From positions 1 through 27,398 of the forward strand of contig CAZUVQ010000009.1 of the NCBI GenBank assembly GCA_964623915.1: a DNA stretch of 27,398 nt. Direction: 5' to 3'. Each line of letters opens with the position of its first letter. The stretch's first letter is position 1. The position numbers and the translations under genes were made by a program. The DNA is from CAZUVQ01 sp964623915. GTDB taxonomy: Bacteria; Bacillota; Clostridia; UMGS1883; UMGS1540. The notes under the pieces were generated by a model, which saw only the letters and a list, made by a program, of their open reading frames with translations, ran no database searches and had not been told where the DNA came from. Positions 1-6,685 of this stretch are shown in pieces.

Positions 1-417
1 ACGGGTGAATATGGTGCCCTTATTGGCACGGCAGGCGCTGATGAGGTTTATACCACTGCATCGACATTGTTTAAGGAAAACCTGGGAGGATATGAATTAT
101 CCCTATCTGTTCAATTAAACGAACAGGAACAATCAGTCGTGGTTACTCCGGATATTGTAAAAACCGGTGGAAATACAGGTAAGGGTATTCTGATTATTAC
201 CCTTTATGAAAACAATAACGGGGTTTATAGCTTGATTGATATGAAAATGAAAAATAATTTGCAAAGTGAGGATGCTTTGGAATTATCCCTTGCAGGACAT
301 AGCCCTGTTGATGATAATTTGTCAGTCAATGGAATGATATGGTACTCACCAGGCAGCATGTTTCCCACGTCCCAAAACGTGGTAGTACGGTACAGTGAAT
401 TTGACAGCGTGCAATAG
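1..417 (+). CDS. C-terminal part of an unknown protein
   Basis: The reading frame is open from the first base, so this is the 3' end of a longer gene and not an ORF starting at the TTG at 67. About 138 residues are visible. The piece is hydrophilic and rich in Asn, Ser, Gly and Val with alternating hydrophobic residues, which suggests beta-rich, possibly extracellular, structure. It has no transmembrane segment, no cysteine and no catalytic motif that I recognise. It ends at a TAG just before a strong bidirectional terminator. I cannot assign a family; the missing N-terminal part would be needed. Confidence 0.6.
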   Translation, partial: TGEYGALIGTAGADEVYTTASTLFKENLGGYELSLSVQLNEQEQSVVVTPDIVKTGGNTGKGILIITLYENNNGVYSLIDMKMKNNLQSEDALELSLAGHSPVDDNLSVNGMIWYSPGSMFPTSQNVVVRYSEFDSVQ

Positions 418-448
418 CGGGAAGCCTGACGAGAAACACAGTTCAAAT

Positions 449-490
449 AATAAAAAAATGAGGAAGGTGCAAAGTCCTCATTTTTTTATT
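449..490. terminator. Bidirectional intrinsic terminator
   Basis: Perfect 16-bp inverted repeat: AATAAAAAAATGAGGA (449-464) and TCCTCATTTTTTTATT (475-490) around a 10-base loop. The arms provide a U-tract in both directions. It can therefore end the unknown gene on the plus strand and the MBL-hydrolase transcript on the minus strand. Confidence 0.85.
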
Positions 491-537
491 TATGGTGTAA
501 ATGAAATATAAAGCTGTGTTCACTTAAAAAAGTTTAC

Positions 538-1413
538 TTATTTGTCAAACCCAAGTTCTTTTTTAATAAGCGAAACAGTAATTTTAGAATTTAATTCAAA
601 TGCTTTTATAGGATATATATCAGCTATATAATCTTTATAGTACAAATTTCGTAAATCATCTACAAGTTCGCTGTCATTTTTTCCGCTTTTATATCCTTTA
701 AGGATAAGATTAGCAGTGTTAACAGCATTATCCATTGCATTTTTAAGATAGTGCCTGCATTCATCGCCACTTAGCACACCCCAATGGGGGACGAGTATAT
801 GCTCAAGAGGAAGCTCTGTTACACGTTTTATTGAGTCTATAACCATTTTATAACCCACAAGGTATGAAGGCATTACAACATTGCCCGTACCGAAAACACC
901 GAGAGACTCTGTTCCCATAAGAAATTTTTTATCTCTGCAATAAAAGCCAACAGAACATTTAGTATGGCCCGGAAGGTGCAAAACCTCAACCTCAAGCTCA
1001 CCTGCATTTATAATGGTGCCATCTGTTACGGGTATGTCAACGTGTAAATCATCTATCAGATTTTCATATTCATCTATGCCGTTTTCTTTTGCATAGGCAG
1101 CGTCAAGCTCTTTCATAAGTGCCCTTGCAGATGCTTTGGAAAAAATCTTTGTCGCATACTCACCCGCAACAACCTTTGCATTTTTATAGCGGCGGGCGGC
1201 ATACATGCTTCCGGGGGCATGGTCATAATGGGAATGAGTTAAAAATATATAATCAAGCTCACGCTCACCCAATTCTTTTTCAATGTTTGCTACAAGAGAG
1301 TTACCCGTGAAGGCAAAGCCGGAATCATATAATATCGATGTTTTTCCCGTATCAAGTAAAAAACCGCTGTCAGCGGGTAACACCTTTACATTTGTGACTT
1401 TAATTTTATTCAT
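538..1413 (-). CDS. MBL-fold metallo-hydrolase
   Basis: A 291-residue metallo-beta-lactamase-fold protein. The zinc motif HSHYDH lies at about residues 60-65, a second metal histidine is in the PGHT segment about 100 residues later, and a third region carries PHWG. The usual metal-bridging Asp of the fold appears to be Glu (GTES), which some subfamilies show. The substrate cannot be read from sequence; glyoxalase-II-like, lactonase-like or other hydrolase activity are all possible. I chose the ATG at 1413 because GGAG sits six bases upstream. The frame stays open to an ATG at 1458, but that extension falls inside a palindromic element. It is the last gene of the minus-strand group with thiN, pspC and the flavodoxin gene. 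Confidence 0.85.
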   Translation of the reverse strand: MNKIKVTNVKVLPADSGFLLDTGKTSILYDSGFAFTGNSLVANIEKELGERELDYIFLTHSHYDHAPGSMYAARRYKNAKVVAGEYATKIFSKASARALMKELDAAYAKENGIDEYENLIDDLHVDIPVTDGTIINAGELEVEVLHLPGHTKCSVGFYCRDKKFLMGTESLGVFGTGNVVMPSYLVGYKMVIDSIKRVTELPLEHILVPHWGVLSGDECRHYLKNAMDNAVNTANLILKGYKSGKNDSELVDDLRNLYYKDYIADIYPIKAFELNSKITVSLIKKELGFDK

Positions 1414-1416
1414 AAT

Positions 1417-1587
1417 AATCTCCATTCCGACGCTCCGCATCGGCACAAATATTTTCATGATAATCTCTTATTACGGAGCAAGGAATGATAAGAGATTATT
1501 TGCGCATCGCCGTTTCGCCGTAAAGCGAAAATTTCGGCGGCGCATAAACTCCGCCGGAGGCTAACGTGAAAGAAACTTTCACGTTAA
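1417..1587. repeat. Palindromic intergenic element (four hairpins)
   Basis: The whole interval between thiN and the MBL gene consists of consecutive inverted repeats. They are CCGACGC/GCATCGG (1427-1433/1437-1443, one mismatch), perfect ATAATCTCTTAT/ATAAGAGATTAT (1460-1471/1488-1499), a GC-rich nested stem TGCGC..CGCCG/CGGCG..GCGCA with inner TTCGC/GCGAA (about 1501-1545), CTCCG/CGGAG near 1550-1560, and perfect TAACGTGAAAG/CTTTCACGTTA (1562-1572/1576-1586). It is clearly richer in GC than its flanks. The structure resembles a dispersed REP/MITE-type element. Only one copy lies in this window, so repetitiveness is inferred. It may also shape the thiN-MBL mRNA. Confidence 0.55.
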
Positions 1588-1589
1588 CC

Positions 1590-2243
1590 TCAAATTTGAA
1601 TACTTTTTTCTGAAATCACGTTTTTTGCACTGTCTTCCCACAAAACGAGCAGTGACCCCTTTTTAACACTGATGGTAGCCGGATTTCCGGTATGTTCATT
1701 GCTAATGCCGACTGGAAATGAGGATGTCAGCAATACGTTATCAAGCGGATATTTCAAGCCTTTGATGGAAACGCCCTCCGATGTATCACTGAAAGAAAAA
1801 ACAGATACAATGCCATCTTTTTTAGCGGCAAAATGAATTGCAGAATTTTTAATTACTGTTGCTACAAGTCCTTCCCCGAACAAAAAGCCTTTTGCACCAT
1901 TTTCTGTCAGAAATGAAAGCAATTGCAGATTTGCCAGTGTGTGATCAAGCCTTCCACCAAGTCCGCCATATAAATAAAACAAATCACACCCAATTAACAG
2001 AGCTTCTCTTGCAGCTCTGAATAAATCGGTATCATCTTTTTCGCATGGCAATTTAACTGTGGCAGGGTGAGATGGTTCATATTCCAATGAATCAAAATCA
2101 CCCACCACAAGATCCGGTACTATATTCAATTTGTCAAGCTGTGTAAGACCACCATCGGCTGCAATTACAAACGGGGTACAAGCTTTATCAATAAAGATAT
2201 CATTTGTTGGCAGAGCACCTATTATATAGCATATCCTTTTCAT
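1590..2243 (-). CDS. thiN: Thiamine pyrophosphokinase
   Basis: Transfers pyrophosphate from ATP to thiamine to give thiamine diphosphate in the cytoplasm. The 217-residue length fits the bacterial family. Diagnostic motifs are visible: AADGG (28-32), VPDLVVGDFDS (42-52) with the metal-binding acidic residues, DDTD (70-73), and GGLGGRLDH (93-101) leading into the C-terminal beta domain that completes the thiamine pocket. The start ATG has a modest AAAGGAA upstream. I saw no TPP riboswitch in the 56-base gap to pspC, so it is probably expressed with the upstream flavodoxin-pspC genes. Confidence 0.93.
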   Translation of the reverse strand: MKRICYIIGALPTNDIFIDKACTPFVIAADGGLTQLDKLNIVPDLVVGDFDSLEYEPSHPATVKLPCEKDDTDLFRAAREALLIGCDLFYLYGGLGGRLDHTLANLQLLSFLTENGAKGFLFGEGLVATVIKNSAIHFAAKKDGIVSVFSFSDTSEGVSIKGLKYPLDNVLLTSSFPVGISNEHTGNPATISVKKGSLLVLWEDSAKNVISEKSIQI

Positions 2244-2299
2244 GGGTACGTTCCTTTTGTTAGGTAAATAAAATTGGTCACAAAGATGTGTTTATGTTC

Positions 2300-2488
2300 T
2301 TAATTTTGAGGTTTTGGCATTACAATTGCAGCGATTATATACCCTAAAATACCCGAACCTCCAAGGCAAATAAAAACAATCCAAGCAAGCCTTATTAAAG
2401 TTGAATCCATTTCAAAGTATTCTGCGATACCTCCGCACACGCCTGAAATTTTTTTATCTGTTACTGATTTGTATAATTTTTTTGACAT
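2300..2488 (-). CDS. PspC-domain small membrane protein
   Basis: A 62-residue PspC-domain protein. The N-terminal part holds the family signature SGVCGGIAEYFEMDSTLIRLAW, read here as SGVCGG then AEYF then D.TLIR. It is followed by a hydrophobic stretch (about residues 33-58) that can form one membrane helix with a glycine-rich kink. In the phage-shock response PspC links envelope stress to PspA or a cognate regulator. Stand-alone short PspC proteins like this are common in Clostridia and their role is not defined. A clear AAGGAG lies seven bases before the ATG. It sits 19 bases after the flavodoxin stop, so co-transcription is likely. Confidence 0.9.
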   Translation of the reverse strand: MSKKLYKSVTDKKISGVCGGIAEYFEMDSTLIRLAWIVFICLGGSGILGYIIAAIVMPKPQN

Positions 2489-2507
2489 AAGTAAACTCCT
2501 TCCCGCT

Positions 2508-3053
2508 TTAAGCGTTTTTAATGTAATCTATAATAGGAACTATACTATCCTGTTTGACAAAACTGCATTTCTTCCCGTATGCATCGAGAAACGCACGGTT
2601 TTCATCAGTCAGATCCTCTGCCTTTTTCTTTTCTATCATTTTTTTTAGCATTGACATCATCAGTTTATGTATAAAAGTAAGCTGTTGATAATCGATTTTG
2701 CCTCTTAAGTGAAATAGTTTTACTTCATCACGCATACCTGCGGAAAACTTTTTATAAAGATTATTCCTAACAGCCTGTATGTTTTCATTATTCAGAGGGT
2801 CAGCAAGGCCGCAGGTGAATACTATCCACTTTTTATCTTTATACCTTTCGTAGTTATCAATGAGAAAAGCAATTCCCTTGACGCCTCCTGCATAAAGACC
2901 GCCACCTAATATTATCACGTCATAATCTTTGGCTTGTGCGCAAGATGCTTTATTTACATCCTTTAAATCTCCGTCAAGTTCCCCTGCAATCCATTCGGCG
3001 TACTGTTTGGTAGAGCCGTATTTTGTACCATACAAAACCAAAACCTTTTTCAT
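2508..3053 (-). CDS. Flavodoxin-like protein (HemG-type flavodoxin domain)
   Basis: A 181-residue protein that opens with a beta strand and the FMN-phosphate loop LYGTKYGSTKQYAEW (T10-x-x-G-S-T15), followed by a GGGLYAGG isoalloxazine-loop segment near residue 50. This matches the flavodoxin domain family that contains menaquinone-dependent protoporphyrinogen oxidase HemG. A HemG role is not shown; most clostridial members are simply flavodoxins of unknown partner. The ATG at 3053 has GGAGG six bases upstream; the longer in-frame ATG at 3182 would read through the promoter. Its own promoter makes it the likely first gene of the flavodoxin-pspC-thiN-MBL group. Confidence 0.85.
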   Translation of the reverse strand: MKKVLVLYGTKYGSTKQYAEWIAGELDGDLKDVNKASCAQAKDYDVIILGGGLYAGGVKGIAFLIDNYERYKDKKWIVFTCGLADPLNNENIQAVRNNLYKKFSAGMRDEVKLFHLRGKIDYQQLTFIHKLMMSMLKKMIEKKKAEDLTDENRAFLDAYGKKCSFVKQDSIVPIIDYIKNA

Positions 3054-3089
3054 AATAACCTCCGTGAATCGGAAAATATATACAATTAC

Positions 3090-3118
3090 ATTATATACAA
3101 ATAACAGTGCAATATCAA
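3090..3118 (-). promoter_or_regulatory. SigA-type promoter for the flavodoxin operon
   Basis: On the minus strand TTGATA (3113-3118) and TATAAT (3090-3095) are separated by 17 bases. The start codon lies about 30 bases downstream of the predicted start point, with a GGAGG site between. Confidence 0.7.
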
Positions 3119-3141
3119 GAGATTTACAAAAAAAATTAATT

Positions 3142-3176
3142 AAGCTGTACATTGACAATATATCGCTGTACAGCTT
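3142..3176 (-). terminator. Terminator of the tiny-ORF transcript
   Basis: Perfect AAGCTGTACA (3142-3151) / TGTACAGCTT (3167-3176) stem beginning six bases beyond the second tiny ORF on the minus strand, followed by AATTAATTTTTTTT. It separates the tiny ORFs from the flavodoxin promoter. Confidence 0.65.
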
Positions 3177-3181
3177 TTCCA

Positions 3182-3307
3182 TTATATTGGGTTTGCCTTT
3201 TCCTTGCCGTGTTTTGCCTTTCCTTCTATTACAGGCACTTCATTATTTTTCTTTTCATTTTTGTTTGCATGCCAGCCATAGGGTCTTTTCATGCCTTTCT
3301 TTGCCAT
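3182..3307 (-). CDS. 41-residue lysine-rich protein of unknown function
   Basis: A short ORF with an excellent ribosome site (GGAGGGAG, nine bases before the ATG). The peptide begins MAKKGMKRPYGWHANKNEKK, continues with a NNEVPVIEG segment and ends with a GKAKHGKEK run. It is basic, hydrophilic and has no cysteine or hydrophobic core, so it is probably disordered or nucleic-acid associated. It begins two bases after the stop of another small ORF, which suggests translational coupling, and a terminator follows directly. Small acid-soluble spore proteins have a similar composition, but I cannot match this to a named family. The strand and frame are supported by the ribosome site and terminator, not by homology. 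Confidence 0.6.
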   Translation of the reverse strand: MAKKGMKRPYGWHANKNEKKNNEVPVIEGKAKHGKEKANPI

Positions 3308-3309
3308 TA

Positions 3310-3414
3310 TTAATTCTCCCTCCTCGTATTTGGACCAAGGGCTTGTTTTTTAATATTATGCTGTTCATTTTGGTTTTTTGCCTTCCCTTTGATTTTTCTC
3401 TTTATTAATGCCAA
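3310..3414 (-). CDS. 34-residue basic peptide, TTG start
   Basis: Small ORF directly upstream of the 41-residue ORF. A GAGGTGA ribosome site precedes a TTG start by about six bases. An in-frame TGA lies only three codons upstream of that TTG, so no longer start is possible. The peptide is very basic: LIKRKIKGKAKNQNEQ near the start and ALGPNTRREN at the end. It shares a GKAK motif and a lysine-rich character with the next ORF. The stop codon is separated from the next ATG by two bases, so ribosomes could reinitiate. Function is unknown, and translation from TTG is inferred. Confidence 0.42.
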   Translation of the reverse strand: MALIKRKIKGKAKNQNEQHNIKKQALGPNTRREN

Positions 3415-3457
3415 ATAATATCACCTCGTATGTAGTATGCGCATTTTTCTGTAAATT

Positions 3458-3486
3458 AAAAAAACCGCCGATTAATATCAACGGTT
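3458..3486 (-). terminator. Terminator after the DUF47 gene
   Basis: Minus-strand stem AACCGTTGAT / ATCGGCGGTT (3477-3486 / 3463-3472) with two G-U pairs and an ATTA loop, followed by a seven-base U-tract. It ends the pit-DUF47 transcript. Confidence 0.7.
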
Positions 3487-3526
3487 AAATATAAGCAATT
3501 GTTTTTTTAAAACCTTAAAGCACAAA

Positions 3527-4150
3527 TCAGCTATTTTCTATAATAACACCTTCGACAACATCGGCAACGTGCTCGCAATTGTCATATATTTGTTCAAACA
3601 TGCTGTACATTTCACGCCATACCACGATTTCAAACATATCTTTGCTTGTTGTATGGAGCGTGCGCATAGCCTTTATATAAAGTGCATCCCCTTCTTCTTC
3701 AAGGTGATTGATTTCTATTATTAAGCTATTGAGTTTAGTTGATTTTTTATAATTTTTAAATTCTTCAAATAATAATTCAAGGGAGCTGCAAGACTTGAGC
3801 AATATATCAACAAACGCAAGTGTATCGTCCCTTAGCACAGTGATATTATTGCAATAAATATGCATAAGAATATCATCAATAGAATCGGTTATATCATCTA
3901 TAAACTCACTTAATTTAATAATATCTGTCCGTTCAATAGGAGTAATAAATGCTTTAATTAATGCTTTTGTCATCTCATGTTTTTTTTCATCTGCTTTATG
4001 CTCGATTTCGTGCATTTCCTTAAGGTTTTTATCAAGGTCATTGACATTGAAATTGGTCAGCACTTTTTTAAGCATTTTTGCAGCTTCATGGGCAAAGGTC
4101 ACACTGTTTTTAAAGTTTTTGAAGTAAAAGTTATCAGTTTTTTTAGGCAT
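3527..4150 (-). CDS. DUF47 / PhoU-like protein paired with PiT
   Basis: A 207-residue all-helical protein of the DUF47 family (PhoU-related, also called Pit accessory protein). The acidic metal-binding repeats typical of PhoU-like folds are visible: EIEHKADEKKHE (about 48-59), ETFIDDITD-type residues near 90 (EFIDDITDSIDD), LEEEGDALY (about 150) and a C-terminal DNCEHVADVVE. In many bacteria this protein is encoded with a PiT transporter and is thought to modulate its activity. Here it starts 18 bases after the pit stop on the same strand, which matches that arrangement. A terminator follows. Regulation presumably follows the pit promoter. Confidence 0.93.
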   Translation of the reverse strand: MPKKTDNFYFKNFKNSVTFAHEAAKMLKKVLTNFNVNDLDKNLKEMHEIEHKADEKKHEMTKALIKAFITPIERTDIIKLSEFIDDITDSIDDILMHIYCNNITVLRDDTLAFVDILLKSCSSLELLFEEFKNYKKSTKLNSLIIEINHLEEEGDALYIKAMRTLHTTSKDMFEIVVWREMYSMFEQIYDNCEHVADVVEGVIIENS

Positions 4151-4168
4151 TTCATTTTTCCTTTCTAT

Positions 4169-5221
4169 TTAAAAAATGTACATAAACAGTTTTGCTAAAA
4201 GATATCCTATAAGACCACAGCCGGGGAAGGTTAATACCCACGCCAAAACCATATCTTTAACTACTGAAAAGTTTATTGCGGATAATCTCCTTGTAGCACC
4301 CACGCCCATTATTGCAGTGGTTTTTGTATGTGTTGTGCTAACGGGAATTCCAAAAACAGAAGAAAGTAAAAGGCATGAGGCAGCTGCAATGTCTGCTGAA
4401 AAGCCCTGGTATTTTTCAAGCTTAACCATATCCATGCCAACTGACTTAATAATTTTGTATCCGCCTATTGATGTACCTATACTCATAACTAAGGAACATA
4501 AGATTATCATCCATACAGGTGGTGTAACCCCGCCTGTAAATGTACTTCCTTTGGATAAAAATACGCTTAATATTAAAACTGCCATAAACTTCTGACCATC
4601 CTGTGCGCCATGCATGAATGACATAGAAGCGGCACCGAATATCTGTGCATTTTTAAAAAAAGGAGTGGTTTTTCTTCTGTCTACCCTTTTGAAGAAAAAC
4701 TCAGTGAGTTTTGTAAATAAATAACCAGTTACAAAGCCAAGTCCAGTGGAAAGACCAAGACCATATAAAACCTTAACCCATTCTGAACCATTTATTCCTA
4801 CAAAACCGTTATGCAAGGCAATTGCGGCACCTGAAAGACCGGCTATCAATGCATGGCTTTCGCTTGTTGGTATGCCAAAAAACCATGCCGATACTGCCCA
4901 GACAATTATTGAAAACAGTGCAGCACAAAGAGCAATCATTGCATCATGTGAGTCACCGCCGAAATTAACCATATTCGCTATTGTATTTACAACCGTTGAG
5001 TTGATAAGCGTCATGATAAGTACGCCTAAGAGGTTAAAGAATGCGGACATAAGTACTGCTTTTTTTGGAGACATAGAGCGGGTGGCAACGCAAGTTGCAA
5101 TAGCATTTGGAGCATCCGTCCAGCCATTTACAAAAATAACACCTATAGTTAAAATAACAGTAATCAACAAAATTGGTGATGTCATAGCCTCATTTAGAAA
5201 CCAAAAAAAATTAAAGTCCAT
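4169..5221 (-). CDS. pit: PiT-family inorganic phosphate transporter
   Basis: A 350-residue integral membrane protein that imports phosphate, driven by H+ or Na+. The PiT signature appears twice: NGWTDAPNAIATCVATRSMSP near the N-terminus (GANDVANA-like motif, here GWTDAPNA) and FGIPVSTTHT near the C-terminus, with FGIPTSESHALIAGLSG in the middle. Many hydrophobic segments are visible. I chose the ATG at 5221, preceded by GAAGGAA; the upstream ATG at 5314 would run through a structured leader. It is encoded directly before its DUF47 partner and downstream of the pyrophosphatase and OadB genes, so phosphate released from pyrophosphate and phosphate uptake are neighbours here. Confidence 0.93.
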   Translation of the reverse strand: MDFNFFWFLNEAMTSPILLITVILTIGVIFVNGWTDAPNAIATCVATRSMSPKKAVLMSAFFNLLGVLIMTLINSTVVNTIANMVNFGGDSHDAMIALCAALFSIIVWAVSAWFFGIPTSESHALIAGLSGAAIALHNGFVGINGSEWVKVLYGLGLSTGLGFVTGYLFTKLTEFFFKRVDRRKTTPFFKNAQIFGAASMSFMHGAQDGQKFMAVLILSVFLSKGSTFTGGVTPPVWMIILCSLVMSIGTSIGGYKIIKSVGMDMVKLEKYQGFSADIAAASCLLLSSVFGIPVSTTHTKTTAIMGVGATRRLSAINFSVVKDMVLAWVLTFPGCGLIGYLLAKLFMYIF

Positions 5222-5259
5222 AGTTTTTCCTTCTTGTATTTTATTATATTTAAATTTAT

Positions 5260-5312
5260 GCCCCACATTGATAGCGACTGATACAATGAGAATCGTGAAG
5301 TCAATGAGGGGC
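5260..5312 (-). promoter_or_regulatory. Long stem-loop in the pit leader
   Basis: GCCCCACATTGA (5260-5271) pairs with TCAATGAGGGGC (5301-5312) with one mismatch, enclosing a 29-base loop. On the minus strand it lies between a TATAAT box (5371-5376) and the pit start at 5221, within a leader of roughly 140 bases. No U-tract follows, so it is not a simple terminator. It may be an mRNA structure or an operator; I recognise no known riboswitch class. Confidence 0.4.
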
Positions 5313-5400
5313 ACATCTGCAGAAATATGTGTTACAGAATATTTTTTCAGTTTAAATTCAATGTATACATATTATACAAAGTTCTCAAAAATTTAAAGCG

Positions 5401-5532
5401 TTAATCCTTTTTTGCTCCGGTAGTTTTGTTCAATATAACAGTAACACAAAAAATTACACCTATCACTATAAATATCCCAATCATACCAAGAGCCATATAA
5501 GGTAAGTTTTTCACAAAATTTAATGGATTCAT
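5401..5532 (-). CDS. OadG-like small membrane subunit
   Basis: A 43-residue peptide with one transmembrane helix (about residues 11-34, MALGMIGIFIVIGVIFCVTVIL read in two overlapping pieces: MALGMIGIF and IVIGVIFCVTVIL). A short polar tail, NKTTGAKKD, follows. Its ATG has a GGGGGAT ribosome site and lies 13 bases after the oadB stop. The size, single helix and position match the small OadG-related subunits encoded beside the beta subunit of Na+-translocating decarboxylases, where they stabilise the complex. Classical OadG is longer (about 80 residues) and carries a zinc-binding tail. This copy lacks such a tail, so assignment rests mainly on context. Confidence 0.78.
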   Translation of the reverse strand: MNPLNFVKNLPYMALGMIGIFIVIGVIFCVTVILNKTTGAKKD

Positions 5533-5545
5533 TATTATCCCCCAA

Positions 5546-6652
5546 TCACATAAAGAAATTCAAAACAAGACCGCCTGCAATAACAGATGCAATCTGCCCT
5601 GAAACGTTGACGCCTACTGAGTGCATGAGAAGAAAGTTCTGGCTGTCTTCTGCAAGACCCATTTTGTGCACTATTCTGCCTGACATGGGGAATGCAGATA
5701 TACCGGCGGCACCTATCATTGGATTAATCTTCTTTTTCAGGAAAAGATTAAGTAGCTTTGCAAAGAGAACTCCGCCTGCTGTGTCAAATACAAAAGCGAA
5801 GAGACCAAGACCGAGAATAATAAGTGTCTTTATCTGCAGAAATTGCGATGCTTCCATCTGTGATGCTATTGTTATGCCGAGGAACAGTGTAACAAGGTTG
5901 GCAAGAACTTTTTGTGCAGTTTCCGATAAAGAATTCAGCACACCGCACTCACGAATGAGATTTCCGAACATTAAAAACCCTATAAGTGATACGGAAGCAG
6001 GGGCTATAAGGCCGGCAATTACGGTTATGATTATTGGAAAGAGTACGCGTGTAAGCCTTGAAACGTCCTGTGGCTGATACGGCATACGGATAAGACGTTC
6101 TTTCTTTGTAGTAAGCAATTTGATTATAGGTGGCTGAATTATTGGAACAAGTGCCATATAAGAGTACGCAGCTACCATAATCGGGCCGAGATACTGTGAA
6201 TTCAATTTTTGTGCTACCACAATCGATGTCGGGCCGTCAGCAGCACCGATAATAGCAATGGAAGCAGCATCATTAATGTCAAAAAACATGGATGCCGCAC
6301 ATAAGGTAAAGAAAATGCCAAATTGTGCCGCAGCACCGAAAATCATAAGTTTTGGATTTGACAAAAGCGGCCCAAAATCTATCATAGCACCAATTCCTAT
6401 AAACAGTATCAGCGGAAACAATTCATTTGCAATACCTGCATTGTAAAGAGTAGATAATGCTCCGACTTCATTGCCATGTGTTATTGCGCCTGAAAGAGGG
6501 AGATTAACTAAAATAGCACCAAAACCGATTGGAAGTAAAAGCGTCGGTTCCATTTCTTTTTTTATTGCGAGATAAATCAAAGTCCCACCGATTGCCCACA
6601 TTACTACATGTTGCCAACTAAGCATCAGTATATATTTGTAAAGCACTTCCAT
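5546..6652 (-). CDS. oadB: Na+-translocating decarboxylase beta subunit
   Basis: A 368-residue polytopic membrane protein of the OadB/MmdB/GcdB family. In the complex it decarboxylates the carboxybiotin of the carrier subunit and exports Na+. Family landmarks are visible: LLLPIGFGAILVNLPL near residues 38-53, LFPLILFIGIGAMIDFGPLL with the conserved Asp in the helical hairpin, AADGPTSIV (about 135), and a C-terminal MSGRIVHKMG followed by NVSGQIASVIAGG. No alpha subunit or biotin carrier is encoded in this window, so the substrate (oxaloacetate, methylmalonyl-CoA or glutaconyl-CoA) cannot be decided. It lies 33 bases after hppA and just before the OadG-like peptide. Confidence 0.93.
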   Translation of the reverse strand: MEVLYKYILMLSWQHVVMWAIGGTLIYLAIKKEMEPTLLLPIGFGAILVNLPLSGAITHGNEVGALSTLYNAGIANELFPLILFIGIGAMIDFGPLLSNPKLMIFGAAAQFGIFFTLCAASMFFDINDAASIAIIGAADGPTSIVVAQKLNSQYLGPIMVAAYSYMALVPIIQPPIIKLLTTKKERLIRMPYQPQDVSRLTRVLFPIIITVIAGLIAPASVSLIGFLMFGNLIRECGVLNSLSETAQKVLANLVTLFLGITIASQMEASQFLQIKTLIILGLGLFAFVFDTAGGVLFAKLLNLFLKKKINPMIGAAGISAFPMSGRIVHKMGLAEDSQNFLLMHSVGVNVSGQIASVIAGGLVLNFFM

Positions 6653-6685
6653 GTGTATTACATCCCTTTCTGTTTGCCTTTTGTA

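Noticed and set aside
2244..2299. TPP riboswitch ahead of thiN
   Set aside because: The 56-base interval is too short and lacks the conserved TPP motif.
2929..3408. Plus-strand ORF of 159 codons
   Set aside because: It lies opposite the flavodoxin gene, its promoter and the tiny ORFs, has a low-complexity Phe/Leu/Ser composition and no ribosome site.
5222..5314. Extended N-terminus for pit from the ATG at 5314
   Set aside because: The family begins near the ATG at 5221, which has a ribosome site; the extension covers the leader stem-loop.
4746..5396. Plus-strand ORF of 216 codons
   Set aside because: Antisense to pit; the product is a typical shadow of a membrane protein gene in AT-rich DNA and has no recognisable domain.
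5523..6077. Plus-strand ORF of 184 codons
   Set aside because: Antisense to oadB with no ribosome site; the real frame is the well-conserved OadB.
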